Source: Amoebophrya sp. A120
Lineage: Eukaryota > Sar > Dinophyceae > Syndiniales > Amoebophryaceae
DNA: 64,000 nucleotides
Reading direction: 5' to 3'
Assembly (NCBI GenBank): GCA_905178155.1
Contig: CAJINV010000009.1
Location: forward strand, 1,547,907-1,611,906
Shown here: positions 9,901 to 22,400 of the stretch, piece after piece
Position numbering within the stretch: position 1 is the first letter of the stretch
Layout of the letters: each line of letters opens with the position of its first letter
Made by a program: the position numbers and the translations under genes
Notes under the pieces: generated by a model
The model's database searches: none
Told to the model about the DNA's origin: nothing
The model's input: only the letters and a program-made list of their open reading frames with translations

Positions 9901-11544
9901 CTGATTGCAATCACGCAGCCGCACACGGACGAGCCTAGTTCAGACGAAAGCCCCACCAAGCGACAGCAGCAACATCTAGATGCGTCCTGCGCAACCGCCC
10001 TAATCGGTGCGTTTGCTTGTCGCGCCGAGATGGCACACCTGCCGCCACCTGGTCTGTCTATGGAGTCGCAGGGAGAAAAAGAAACCAGCGCTGGCACAAG
10101 CTTCGCCAGGGACATCAACAACTTTTGTTTGCCCTCCCGGACGCTCGGACAATGGGCCGAAAGAAGCACAAGCCTGGACGAAAGCACGCGAGCCCCTTCA
10201 TCCGTAGACCCGGATCGGCGGTCCGAGGCGTCGAGCGCGTGCACCAGCAGCGCTATTAGCGAACCTCACGGACCACCGCAGCAGGATTTATCGTTTTCCA
10301 TAACTCGACAGGTGACGGTGAGTCAAGGCAGCAGTAAGAGCGCAGGGGGGAGGACGAGCAGTAGTACGGGACTCACGGGTGAATCGTGTAGCCGCTTGAC
10401 CGGGGATCTCCGGCTTCCCAGTCTTGCCGTTACGCCACTCGCAGCGCTGGGCGACCTCCATGAGCCGAGCTCCCGGGCAGGGCTTGCTGGTGTTGAGCAG
10501 GCGCCCCAGGCGCATCTTCATTTTGGTCTCCCGCTGCCGTCGTCAGCGTCGCCACGCCAAAATTCCACGCAGTCACTGTCGCCGAAGCGCGGTGGGCGCG
10601 GCAAAGGCGCTACATCTTGGACCATAAGTGGCACAGCGACTAGCGCCGGTACTAGCACCTCCGCAGGGCGGGCGGAAAGTGCTTTTTCTTCGATCTCCTC
10701 TTGCAGCGGCGGCAGTACGCCGCTTCCTTTCTACCCACAGAAACTCCTCCAGAGTAGAGAAACGCATTCTGCAGCAGGAAAAAGCGGAAACGCTGCCTGC
10801 AGCAGAATGCCCTCCAGAGAGAGAACAGCTGCTCCTTCGCGAGCCGCGGGTCTTCACTCACCACAAGCTCCGACCGTCACTGTCAAATTGATGATGAAGA
10901 ACGGGCGGCACTGGCAGCCTGCGGACCAGGACACTCTTTCCACTGCGGGCGCGCGCCGCGTTCAGCTGGAGCAGCTTTGGGCGGAGGCGGTGCCGCTCAG
11001 GAACGTGTTCGTCCTGCAAAAGCGGCTCATCGGGGACGATCCTCTCACGCGCGGCGAAATCGAGCCGACAGCGCGAATGACCCGCAAGGCGAAGGAGCAG
11101 ATACTCGGCTTTTCTCAATACTACACCTCAGTCGCGCAAATGAAGTCCGCGGCCGCTTTTCGCCCAGTCGAAGTGCCGCAGAGTCAGCAGCAGGCAACAG
11201 ACTCTATGGTCGCCGAAAGGGCTGCCGCTGCGAGTTCTGCTTCTGGGCAGGGGCAACTTCCACAGCGCCAGCAGTGCGAACCTGAACACGAGGACCTGCT
11301 ACCCCCGGTCACAGCGGAAACGGCAGGCGTTTCTGCTGTAAAAAGTCGGAATGCTTGTTTGCGGAACACTCCGCAAGCCGGTGTAACGGTCCCGGAGTGG
11401 TGGCAGTGGCACCGTCGCTCGCTCTGGCCAGGCGAGGAGGACGACGGATCAAGATTTATGGCGGAGGATGACGTATTGATGGGAGTGCTGTGCCGAAATT
11501 TTGACGATCAGTCGGAAGAGGACGGTCCTCTTCCAACGCAGTGA
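6992..11544 (+). CDS. Large unrecognised protein with signal peptide; two exons or a frameshifted gene
   Basis: ATG 6992 is chosen because it starts a typical signal peptide: a short basic start (MARFYWCR), a hydrophobic core (VILSWITTFLLL) and a likely cleavage region near IVSAHE. Exon 1 (6992-9195) encodes a Gln/Glu-rich region, an ordered block around LSLQVVPGFFGNDPKEF and YAGFHRKLTYWPADG, then coiled-coil-like helices. Exon 2 (9231-11544) encodes a Ser/Arg-rich disordered region and ends in an ordered block (VTVKLMMKNGRHWQP to about FSQYYTSVAQMKS) and an acidic tail. The frames join through a 35-nt GT-AG segment (9196-9230), giving about 1,505 residues. A 17-bp tandem duplication lies exactly at the join, so a frameshift is an alternative. 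The protein is probably secreted or in the endomembrane system. No family is recognised. Confidence 0.7.
9181..9214 (+). repeat. 17-bp tandem duplication at the exon/intron boundary
   Basis: AAACAGTTTTTCCTCGT (9181-9197) is followed at once by AAACAGTTTCTCCTCGT (9198-9214), with one mismatch. Deleting one copy makes the upstream and downstream frames continuous (NSFSS-LGVGLSLPL). The 35-nt GT-AG intron model also restores frame. Confidence 0.85.
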
Positions 11545-13211
11545 ATGCAAAGCTAAGTTATGATCGTACACTGATCTGCACTTAGTGCTTACCTCCTAGT
11601 ATTAAAACAGAAGCCGCACCATCAACATCCAGACCAATCAGCAGGCAACACAATGTTTGAATCAAACTCAGGCCAGATCAAGAAATCGATTTTTATTCAT
11701 GTGCTGTGTCCATCTTTGCCATTCCTATTGCCGATACGAGGCAACATGAAACGCAAGGTCCACAACAAGCCTGAGACTTTGGTAGGCTTAAGCCGCATTG
11801 GAAATTGAAAAACGATCCTGAGACGAGACATCATACCAGTGCCAGCTTCATCCCAATTGTCCGGACTTTAACTACATGTTGACGACAATCCACAAAAGAA
11901 AGGCGAGACCGTTTCTAGTCTCCCTCCTAGACCCCGGATTTTACCAATTTTATGTCGATCTTAGTCCGCTGGCAAACACAGAGATAGAAGGAGTTTCTGT
12001 TTCTTGTTGCCCGGCCTTATTTTGAAAGCAGTGCTGTACTTTATGTCATATCGTTCATTTTCGGGGGTCCGACATGTATGATTTTTTTAGGCAGAAGCTC
12101 GAAACAATGATTATCACCCAAAGAATTCACGAGGACCACACTAAAGCGGTCGCTATTTTTTTCCACCTTGAATGCAGTAGCTCGCAAAAAATTATGGAAA
12201 TGAAAGAAAGCTTCGCTTTTAGCTTAAGTAAGCTAGATGCTGATAGGACTGAGAGGGATGTCTTTGTATTCGCAATTATTGTTGTGCATGAGCACAATGG
12301 GATGTCTTTGTATTCGCAATTATTGTTCGTGCATGAGCACAATGGGATTCGACATGCAACGTGCCGATGTCTCAGGTTCACCGATAGACAGTCTAATGTT
12401 GTTTATTGTTTGTTGTAGTTGGTTGTCTCTTACTGTTAGTGCTCCCTGGAGTACATGCATCGTAAATTAGACGGCTTCATCATCGCCATGCAGCTTTTTC
12501 GTGAAGGCTGTGACGAGTTTTGAAAGAGAACTATATTTTAGGAATGCAAATCGAAATGCTTGTTGAATCGCAAACGCAAAGGCCCCAAAGCTCTTTACCA
12601 GATTCAGTTCCAACGAATGTTGGCTTTCAAAGGTTCCACTTGCTGGAACAGGTATTCGCACGCATCATCATGCTCATGGTTCATAGCTTACAGTATAGCT
12701 ATGAAATATGTGGTTGATGACTGGACATAGGAGTATCGAAAATGAAAGAACAGCGTACACGAAACGAATTCAAGTTGATTTGATGGAACCGGAAGCATGG
12801 CATGTGTTCATGGAGGAAAGGGTAGCGGTTTTGTCGTGTGATATTTGGTCGTCTTTAGCAGTTTAACTTATGTTGAAGGTCTTTTGAATAGTGCACAGAT
12901 CCACCGAAGCGGCTTGCGGAAATTAACCGAAGATCCAGTGTCTCACGTCTTGTATTGCTTGTGTGTGGGCGAGCTTTGCATCTTGCGTGCAAGCGTTTGT
13001 TCACCAGAGTTGGCATAGTGGCTTTCCGCTGCTAGTATAGATGTTTTTCTTATTGTTTTTTTTTACGTGTTCGTTCTTTGAACACCGTTCGAATTCAAGC
13101 TGCAATTGCAGTTCGTTATTGGAGTTAGCGTGACGAGGTGCGTTTCAAGCTTGTGTCATCCCAGTGACAACATACGAAACATATAAAGGTTTGAACTAGA
13201 GTAGTGGCATA
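11545..13211. other. Intergenic region with a short tandem duplication
   Basis: No gene accepted in about 1.7 kb. The frame at 12074-12418 consists largely of the 44-bp duplication and has no protein-like composition. Sequence just upstream of 13212 should hold the promoter and 5' UTR of the next gene. Confidence 0.5.
12255..12345 (+). repeat. 44-bp tandem duplication
   Basis: A unit beginning GGGATGTCTTTGTATTCGCA at 12255 recurs at 12299, each ending in a GCATGAGCACAATGGGA-type segment. There are two copies with a one-base difference (TTGTTGTG versus TTGTTCGTG). Confidence 0.85.
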
Positions 13212-15850
13212 ATGAGAAGTGCGTCGAAGCACCGGCAACTGACACGGTGGATTCTTCCGGCCCTCACCGTATCACTCCACCTTTCGTGGTCCGTATTGGT
13301 CACCGTCGAAGGTCGGGCCAACCTCGTTACACCGGCGGCAGCTCCGGCAGGGTTTGCCCCACAAGGCGCCTTTCTTCCCGCCAGCAATGCCCCTGTCGTG
13401 CACCCATTTCTTCTCCGACCTGGAGCAGGTGCTGCGCAATTTGTGACGCCGCCAAATAATCTCCAGCTTGGTGGAACTGGATTGGTCAATGCGGCTGCAC
13501 CCGCGCAACTGCAAGTGCAACCACAACAGCTGCAGCTACCGAACATCACAGCCAGCATCGCCGCCCTGGCCACCGCCCACCAGGCTGCTTCCGGAACAAC
13601 CGCCGCAACTGGTGCGAGCAATTTGGCTGCGCAGACCAATCGAATTTCCCAAATCTGCCAAGCTTTGCAAACCGGCGTGAAGAACGGGCAGGCACTGCCG
13701 ATGATTCTGGGCGTGGCGCTCTCTTACTACCTCGGAAGCGGCGGGGATTACGAAACACTACTGCAAAAAGCGCAGGAGTACGCGCCATACATTTCTGCGG
13801 CGTTGACGCTGTGGGGCGTCTATGTTGCAAGTACGGCGAACACGCCGAAAGACACCGCCATGGAGAAACAGTTCGCGGAGCTGCAGGCTTCCGTGGAAAA
13901 ACTGAAGCTTCTGCGCTACCAAATCCAGCAGTGGCAGACGTACGCCGACCAGTGGCAGAAACTCCCCGTAGCTGGTGCTGCAGGAGGGACGGGTGGCATT
14001 AATATTGGAGCTGCTCCCGGAACAAGTGCGGCGGGCGGGTTTGCTTTGCAATTCCCCGGGCAGCAAGGAGCTGTTGCGCCGGCGCTTCCCGTGGGAGGAC
14101 ACCAGCAACTGCAGCAGCCAGCTGCACAGGGAGCCCAGCCTTTCATTCCACCGGCGGCGCGGCTACCTGTTGCAGCCGATGATCCCCCTAACGCCCAAGC
14201 AGGCCCAAGCCAGGGTCAAGATCTGCCGGCGCCCCAGCCCACGGGTGCTGAGCGAAAAGAAGACGCAGCGGTTTCTGTTGGTCCCCCGGAGTTGCAAAAT
14301 ACGTTTACCTCCACGGCAAGCAGTCATGATCAATGGAGTGCTTCCAACCGCTTGGACATCGAGCGTATCCGGATGCAGCTGGCTTCCGGCCAACTGAAGC
14401 TGGAAGACCTCGTGGCGTCAGACCCGATGCAGCAACCAACTGCCACGTTGCCACAGGTTGTGGCTCCTGGAGCTCCGATCACAACAGGTGCAACGCTGGC
14501 ACCACCGGGCGCTGGACCCTCAGTAATGCCATCCTTCTTGAACAGACCTGGTATGATACCAGGTGGGCAAGCTACGGCTGGCGGGATGCAGCCTCTTCGC
14601 CCTATCTCGTCTCCTCCGCAACCGCACTTTGCCGTGCAGACTCGAGAGATCAGGATCGGAGCGTTAGATGCCGGTGAGGATGAACAGGAAGGTAAGATTT
14701 ATTGTATGAGATCGGTGCTTCTGCTTTCGAATCACGAACGCAACAAATAACCCTGGTACCGCCCTGGGGTACCTCTACTGTGAGTAGTTGACGTAGATAT
14801 CTGTTGAATGGCTTGCCTATCTATTTCTCTACCAAAGGTGATTCCGCACCCACCGTGATCCAGTACGCAGCCGATGCGAGGACCGCCCCTGCTGCGATCC
14901 CCGCAGCAGCCACCGCCGGAACTACTCCTGAAAATGCCCTGGTCCACCCAAACGCGATGGACGCGCTTGCCACGCACACCGCCAGTACCCCGCTGCTCCG
15001 CAAAATGAAAGCGAACTGTTCGACCTGTGCGAAAGACAAGACCCGCACACTGCTGAAGCAGCAGCAGGAGCTAGTGCGTTCGTTGCTGGAGGCGCACGAC
15101 GCGTTGGCTAAATCTGCCGCGGACAAGTATAATCTGTATCTGTCGCTGCTTGAAGAAGACAAAAGCCGTGTCCGGCAAGAGTTGCTCAGTGCGGCATTGT
15201 TGGAGGATCCGAACTCTCCGTCCGCACGAGGATCAACAGCCGCTCCGGTTGTACAAGCCCGCGCTCGCAGCCGGCCGATGTCGTGTGGGGCGTCCGTTTG
15301 TAACCGGATGATCTGTCCCAGAAGGCGCGCCAGATACCACGAACCGGGCGCGCAAGCAGGCGCAGACGGAGAAGCTCCTGCGCACGACGTCGAGGACATT
15401 GAAAATGCTGAAGGCACTGCGGATGAAGATTCAAGCGATGACTCCGAATCCGTCGCAGCGCTATCGGATGAAGAGATCAAAACCCAGCTGGTAATGAACG
15501 TGCTGGAGGCCGGAGACGAGGGAGCGCTTTCCCTGACGTCCGCAGAACAAAAAGTGAAACTGCACCAGAAGCGGAAGAGCAATCGCTGCATACGCGGAGC
15601 GAACCAGGTGGCCGCGTTTTTCCGAAAGGTCTTGTGCTGTGGCTGCGAATGCTTCACGAAGTGGTGCACCTGTTTCCGAATAGTGCCTCCAAAGTCCGCA
15701 GCAGAGCTCAGCCAGCGCTTGTACGAGGGAGCGGACGACAGTCGGCTGTGGCTCGGCCAGCACAGCGCCCTCACTGCTATAGCCCATCACCGCGTCAATT
15801 TGGCACTGCATCAGCTACAGGCCGCGGAAAAAGAACTGGCTGACGGATAG
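13212..15850 (+). CDS. Unrecognised secreted or membrane protein, Pro/Ala/Gln-rich, two exons
   Basis: ATG 13212 opens a signal-peptide-like N-terminus (basic MRSASKHRQLTR, then hydrophobic ILPALTVSLHLSWSVLV). An Ala/Pro/Gln-rich region follows, then two short hydrophobic segments (MILGVALSYYLG and YISAALTLWGVYVAS, near residues 160-200), a helical stretch and more low-complexity sequence. A 146-nt GT-AG intron (14692-14837) joins the second frame in phase (phase 1, giving Gly). Exon 2 has a helical segment (LLKQQQELVRSLLEAHDAL), an acidic region (EDIENAEGTADEDSSDDSES) and a Cys-rich patch, KVLCCGCECFTKWCTCFR, that could be palmitoylated or bind metal. Total is about 830 residues. No family is recognised; location is inferred from the hydrophobic segments only. 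Confidence 0.75.
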
Positions 15851-16470
15851 AGGAATCTAGATTTTGGATGTAAAAAATTGATTTTGCACTAGTTAAGCTT
15901 TTTTAGAACAAACGGTAGGCGCGTGGAGCCATGTTTTTCCGAGAATAGAGTCTGTGGGTACCTAGGTAGTGTACCGCTTTTGTTACTTGAGGTAATCTTA
16001 GTACTTAGAAGTTTCCGATAGAAAGAACCCCGAAAATACAGTTTGCTGATGTACTCAATTTTCTGAACAAACCCGAGCGCCATTTTTGGTTTTATAAAGA
16101 ACAAGAAGAAGAATTACAGACACCGATAGCCCATTCGGAGACGATGACGACGATTGAACCCAAATATGCGAAAAACACCTAAAGTGTTGCACACAAAAGG
16201 GAGTTTTTTGGCGTTGCTGAGAGGAAGAAATTGCTCGCTTTGATAAGGAGCACAGAAGTTAGGCCTAGGGAGTGATATAAAACAAAAGTTTTTTCACGTG
16301 TGCTGTCTGGACGAAATGTGCGCTTCATCGTGCGGACTACATCAAATTGAAAGTGTATATTTTGGACGTTTGCTAATCACTAAACGAAGCAGCCGTGTGT
16401 GAGTACCATCGTGAATACGATCGTTGAATGACAACTGCCCAAAGGGCTTAAATCGAAGCTTACGAGAATT
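15851..16470. other. Intergenic, no gene seen
   Basis: About 620 bases of mixed, AT-leaning sequence with no supported gene or repeat. Confidence 0.5.
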
Positions 16471-19400
16471 ATGTCCCCGCCAGGACAGCAGGAGCAGCAG
16501 GCGCCAGTCCGCGCAGCGCGTCGGGCGCGTTTCATATTCTTTTCGAACGTGGACGGCGAGGAGCGCGCGTTTGCGCTCGAATTTCCGGGCGCCTTGCCGA
16601 AGAACGCGGAAGAGCAGGTCTGGAGTATCCTCGAAGCCTTCGCGCCGTCTGATGCCGCAACCGCCAGCGCGGACCGATTCTTGCAGCAACTGCAGAAGTA
16701 CGTCGCGGCAGAATTCGAAAAAGTGAACTTACCCTGTCCGCGAGTCACCAGATACCCTCAGAGTTTGCCGTCCGCAGCGTCGTTGAAGACCGCCGGCAAG
16801 CACAGCCCGTGTTCCGCACACGGAAACAAGCGTTTGGAAGGTGCGACGGGCGCCGGTCCAGAATCACCATCGTACGTGTTAGGAGCAGCACACGAAGGTG
16901 CTGGGGGTCATGCCGTAGTTGCGTATACCAGATCTGCTGGTTCCTTCTCCGCGGTATCCCCGCCGGTACACGTCGACACCGAGAGCGTACTCGACCGGCG
17001 GTGCGATCAAACCGAAACAATGGTCGCACCCACAGTGCCGCGCCTCTCTGGACGCACCAGCACGTCTTCATCACAGCCCGAAAGGTTTTCTTTCGCCCAC
17101 CGTCAGAGTGACCAGCCGCGTGTGACCCTGCCGGTCGCGGAAAGCCTGGGTTTTTTGCAGGAGCAGGAGGGAGTTGCTGCGAATGTTCGGGTGCAGGAAC
17201 TGAAAGTTGTCGAGACGAGGAGGGGAAGAGATCCACCTGCTGCAGAAGGTACTCATATTTTTGTTCTTGGTCACACAATGTGATGAGAGGCGGGTGTTCT
17301 AAATCCTCATGCCCCGAAATAGGAACGCATGCTGACCGTTGTCGGTAAGTACCCAAAATCCAATCCCCACCAGTTCTGCAACCTATGGAAGCATCGGACT
17401 CGTACGAGTACTGGCGAGGACTCTCTGCTGCCGCCTCTACTGGTGATCTGCCGCGGGATACCCGCCGCCGCACTCGCAGCCGCACCGGAGCAAAGTATGA
17501 AGACCGGGACGGGCCGCTTGAGCGAAGTCCCACGATTCGCCTCCCGACGCAGGAGAATGGCGCCACATCGTGCCGCACAAACTCGATTCCGCCCCGGGCA
17601 GCATACTTGTTTCGCGAGCGCTCGGCCAGCCCCACGTCGGTCGCGGAAAAGGCGAAGAATCGGTTTCGATCGGCGAGCCCAAAACCGACAGCAACAGCAG
17701 GCCCATCGTTTTCATCACCCACGAAAAGTAGTCGGAGAGGCAAAGAACATCTGTTCGTGGGCCAGGCAGGTGGTAGTTTTAAAGGTTCAACTACAATTCG
17801 ATCTGCACAAGCCGGTCCGCTGATCTCCTTGTCGACGCCCATGCTGTTGCAGGGCGGTGGTTCTCTGCTGCGACCGCAAAGCAAACGAGACCAGATCCGG
17901 GCACAGGATCACGTGGACGACGAACACAATGCAGCATCTACACTATCAAAGGGGGGAAGCAAAGGCCCCGCACTGTTTCTACTGCGCAAAAGCCCAGGAC
18001 CCGTTGCGCGCAAGATTGAGAACTGCGGCGGTACAGAGCCGATTGAATTTTTTGCTTCCGGAATAAAGAGCAGAACTGGGAGCGAAGCTGCTCGGACTAC
18101 CAACGGCATTGACTCCCGATCGAAGAACAACATCACTGGACGCGATCCTGCCGCGCCCGCGCGTTCCGTAATCTTAGACAGCGACGACCTGACGGACCGC
18201 GGTAGCGAACAGGGCCAAGGCATGGCTCGTGAGCAAAACAAGAATGCAGTCTGCCGCCCCACCGTCCTGACAGCCTTCTCGCCAGCGGGAGAGCTCGTTG
18301 CTTCGCCTCCAGCCCTTGCGCATAGTGGGGGTAAGATGAACACACCGCAGCACATAGCTACATCGCCGTCACAGTACCATCCGCCCTCGCAGGTTCATCA
18401 TCAGAGCGAAACAAACAATAAATCCAAACTGACCATCCGAAAGAAGCCGGACTCGCCACCACCCTCCCGGCGGAAGCCTCGCGAACCTTCGCGAACGCGG
18501 CAACTAGAGGACGGCGATTCTTTGATTCAAGGAAGAAAAGAAGTTCCTGAGTTGGAAAGACACACGAAAACCGAGACTAAGCCGCACTTCGCGGATCCGC
18601 GCGTGATGTCCCCGGTTCTGCGAGCGTCGCGAAACCGAACCCTGCAGCGCGTTGGGAGTCCGCCACGGCTGGAACGCGAGCAAGGGCCCGGGTCGTCCAA
18701 ACCACCGCGTGCGACGAACTTGTTCAACTTGCCAACCGCTGCGGAGAACGACCACGACGCTAGTAAAGCAGCTGCTATGGAACAGGTTCCGGAGGACGAG
18801 AATGTTGTGTCGAAAAGCGAGCAAGACTTGAGCGGCAGTACGTCTGTGGTGGTCACAAAGAGCCAGTCGGACAAGCGAAATGTGAATGGCTTCCAGCACC
18901 ACCGCACCGCAGACTCCTTGAACGCCTCCGCAAGTTTGGGAAACAGACTCTCGGCCTTGAATGAGAAGGTGTGAAAGTTTGCAATTTTAAAGCGCAAGCG
19001 CTACTATTAATCTTCCTTCGGCTTTATCCTGGAGGTGAATTTAGGACTACAAGTGGAAATTGCATAACTCTTTAGTGCAAGATATCGATTACTTTCACCA
19101 AACTCTTTCAGGTAAACCAGTTCATCCTGATGCAACAAGCCCAGCAAGAGTTGGCTGTCGCTGGACGAGGTCCGCAGCAGACGAGTATGCTGGAGACCAT
19201 GAACTCCGAGAATCAGGCCCAAGAGTCCTGGTACAGCTTTCCGTTCAACAGCCAGCAGGGAACGCAGGAGCCGCGCTCGGACGAAGCTGTGGCGTTGTCA
19301 GGAACCAGGACAGTTGGCTCCTCGACGTCTTCGTCGTCGCTTATTCCGCGTGGAAGTGGAGCTGACGTCCCTGGTGCTTCAGGCTCGACGTCCGGATACC

Positions 19401-22400
19401 AAGCAAAAGAAGTTTCCGCGCAGATTCAAAGTCAGGACGCAATTGTTGCAGCTCAGCATTTAATTATCGAGGAGGGCGCGGATTATGGCCTCGAAGACTC
19501 TGCTCCGACGGTACGAGAGGTGATCGAAGAGGCGGCACCAGTGCATGTTGAAAGTCTAGCGTCAGCTTCGCGGAGCCGGGTCACAACGTCGGAGGCCGTT
19601 CTTGGGTCCTCGTCCAATTTGAAAAACTCGAGTCCGCGCGAGACGGTCACACTTGATGCCGGGTCTTCCCGCGAATCCTTGTTTCCTGCAGGATCATACA
19701 GCCACGCCGCGAATGAAATCGCTCCAGCTTCGGTGGAGTGCCTGCTTTCGCAGCCGAAGCAGCGCTCAACCAAAATTGTTGCGAGGAATTTGGATGCAGG
19801 TCACGCTCTTGACACGCTTGAGATGCATGACCTTGACGTTGAGAAAGAGAAGAAGAGGATCAAGGCGCAACCGAAAGAAGCTGATCACCTGAGTTCTTCA
19901 TTCGCATCGACGTACAGGACAGGCCGCGTTTCTGGCAGCCGCAAATCCTCTCCTGTTTTTCAAGGTCAGGACTTCCTACGCTTGTCGAGCCGCCCGCGTT
20001 CGCCCGCTAACAGTACGGTCATGCAGCAAAACGGTCCGCCTCCTCCGAATGTGACGGTTGGGAAGTCGCGCACAATCGGTGGAGTAACAAAATGGTCCTC
20101 TTTTACATCTGACCCACAACAGCAAGAGAAGGCAAAGTCGACTCGCCGGCGCACCACCTCTGGTGCCTCGCTCGCGGCAGTGCAAGGCTCGATCGCAGAC
20201 GACTCACCGAAGGAGGAAACGACCACTCTTGATTCCATTCGCGCTGGCGCACGTAGTAGTGTGACGCAGCGGAAACAGGCGAGCCAGACCGACTATACAA
20301 GAGCCCGAAGCGGTCGGGCGCGAGCGATCTCTGCGCTGGCGAACGGAACACCGTCGGAATCGGAGATGGTCCAGCTTGCACAGGATCGTGACGTGCAAGC
20401 ACGTCAAGGTAAGTCTCGCGATTTACAACTGTTCGATAACAATCCGAACCGCGTCTCCAGTGCGAAAACGTTCGATTCCCCTATGGGGCAAAGGGACCAG
20501 CACCATGACGACATGAATCCAGAACTGTCCTCCCTGATGTTCCACTCGCTCTCCATGTCCGCAGGAGATATCTCGCTATCGCCGATGAAAAAAGATGAAA
20601 AACGCTCCGAGGACGATGAGACCACGGACTTGACCAACGGCCGCAAAATGACTGCTGCCCAACGAACCCGATCGCCGAAGCCAGTTCTGCCGGCTCAAAC
20701 CCAGAGCCTTCTTCTACGACCGAGAACAAGGAGTACTCTGTCGAAGGCGGATGCAAATCATCTTGCCCGCTCCAAAACCTTGCCGACCACGTCACCGAAG
20801 GTGCTGGGAACGCGGCCGCGCTGCTTGGTGCAGGCTTTTTTGCCGAGCAAGTACGAGATGAAGGCAAAAGTAGAGCCAGCTGAGATTTATTCAGAAATGC
20901 GGTCGCCTTCGTCCGGTACTGCAAACAAACTCGATCAGTCGCATCATCTGCTGCGCCCGGCCCTGGATCGCAGTCGCAGCCGGTCTTTTTCCCCTGTTGT
21001 GCAAGTGCAAAGTAGAAACAGTGCCGCCGCTGACCGAGAAGTCTCGGAAGTAGATGCGATCGGAAGGAGCTTCCAGACGAGACAGCAGAGCAGGCCGACG
21101 AGTCTGGTCCAACGATTGCCATCGACGACCGCGCCTTCTCCCGGCGTCGAGGCCGCTTTGTCGCTCCGGCACCACCTCACCTGGATCACCGTTGTAGACG
21201 GCGACCAGCAGGCCCTGACCGTGCGGTACTGCGAGGACGTCGTGCAAGAGGTGCTTTGGCTGGATCTGGTTTTCCACGAGGAGTCTTTATTTCAATCCCT
21301 GTCCGTAGAGTCAATTGCCGCTGCACTTGCCGAACAAAACTTCGACGTGCACGAGTGCGAAAAACTGCTTGCCGACTCCGTCTTTCGCGTGCTGGTGAAG
21401 GATCTCTCGGAAAGCACCGCAAAGTTCACCCTGGACAGCACCCTGAAGAGGTTGCAAGCGATCTTTTGCACAGCCGCTTACAAGAATCACAGCACGAACG
21501 GAAGCAGCGCTGGTAGCCCGTTCTGGTTTTCGTTGCAAGAGCACGACCACACTCTGGCGGCGAAGCGGTTCCTGGATCGGCAGAGCGACTTGGCGTTCTT
21601 TCGGGACGCGAGGTCTGTCGCGCGATCGGTGGCGCAAGACATGGCAGGGTTGGATCGCATTCTGCAAAACAAGAATCGCAGTCTGATGGGACAAGAGGAA
21701 GCGACTGGTGTTGCGAATGATGAAAGTGACCTTGCGTCTTTTCCCGAATCGAACGAAATGTCCAGCGCGGAAGTCAACTATGACGCCCGTCCGTTGTTTC
21801 TGAACGACAACGAGAGCGACGCTGAAGCTGCAAGTCGTCGAGAGTTGATTCGCTTGGCCGAGCCGGCCGCCGCACAGACCCCGGACTCGACCACCGGCCT
21901 CTCAGAGGAGACACTTTCGAACCCGATTTCCTCCACGAAGCACACGCCGGTGGACGATCTGGAAATCTTAAACGTCGAGCAAGTCGAAGCGGAACTTGCA
22001 CAATTGCAGCGAGACGGGTCGCTGCATGGAGAAAACTTTGCGGCTTCTCGTCATACCCGCGAGCAAAGCGTGGTTGTTCTCAACGACCTGTACCAGTCTG
22101 CGGTGTCCCACAATGCTCCGGATCATGGTGTTGACAACTTTCAGAGCTTCGCCTCCATTTCCGCAAGCGACGACGAGCCTTTGGTAATTGACCAGAATCT
22201 TGCAGTCGAAGGCCCTGACGCGACGAATGAAAGTATGGTCTCCCTAGAGCCGCTACCAGCCGAGACCATTGAAGAACGGAGTACAAGCACGCGGTCAGTG
22301 GCGTCTCGGACTTCAGGTCGACCGTCGCGAAGTGGAAGCATCTTCAGATCACCAGGACCCAATGATTCGCCGAAAGAACAACTGGTCAGTAACCGCTCGC

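Noticed and set aside
12074-12418. 114-codon gene
   Set aside because: Half of it is the 44-bp tandem duplication translated twice.
20409-20460. Intron in the giant gene (AAG|GTAAGT ... CCAG)
   Set aside because: Length 52 would break the reading frame, and the frame is open through it.
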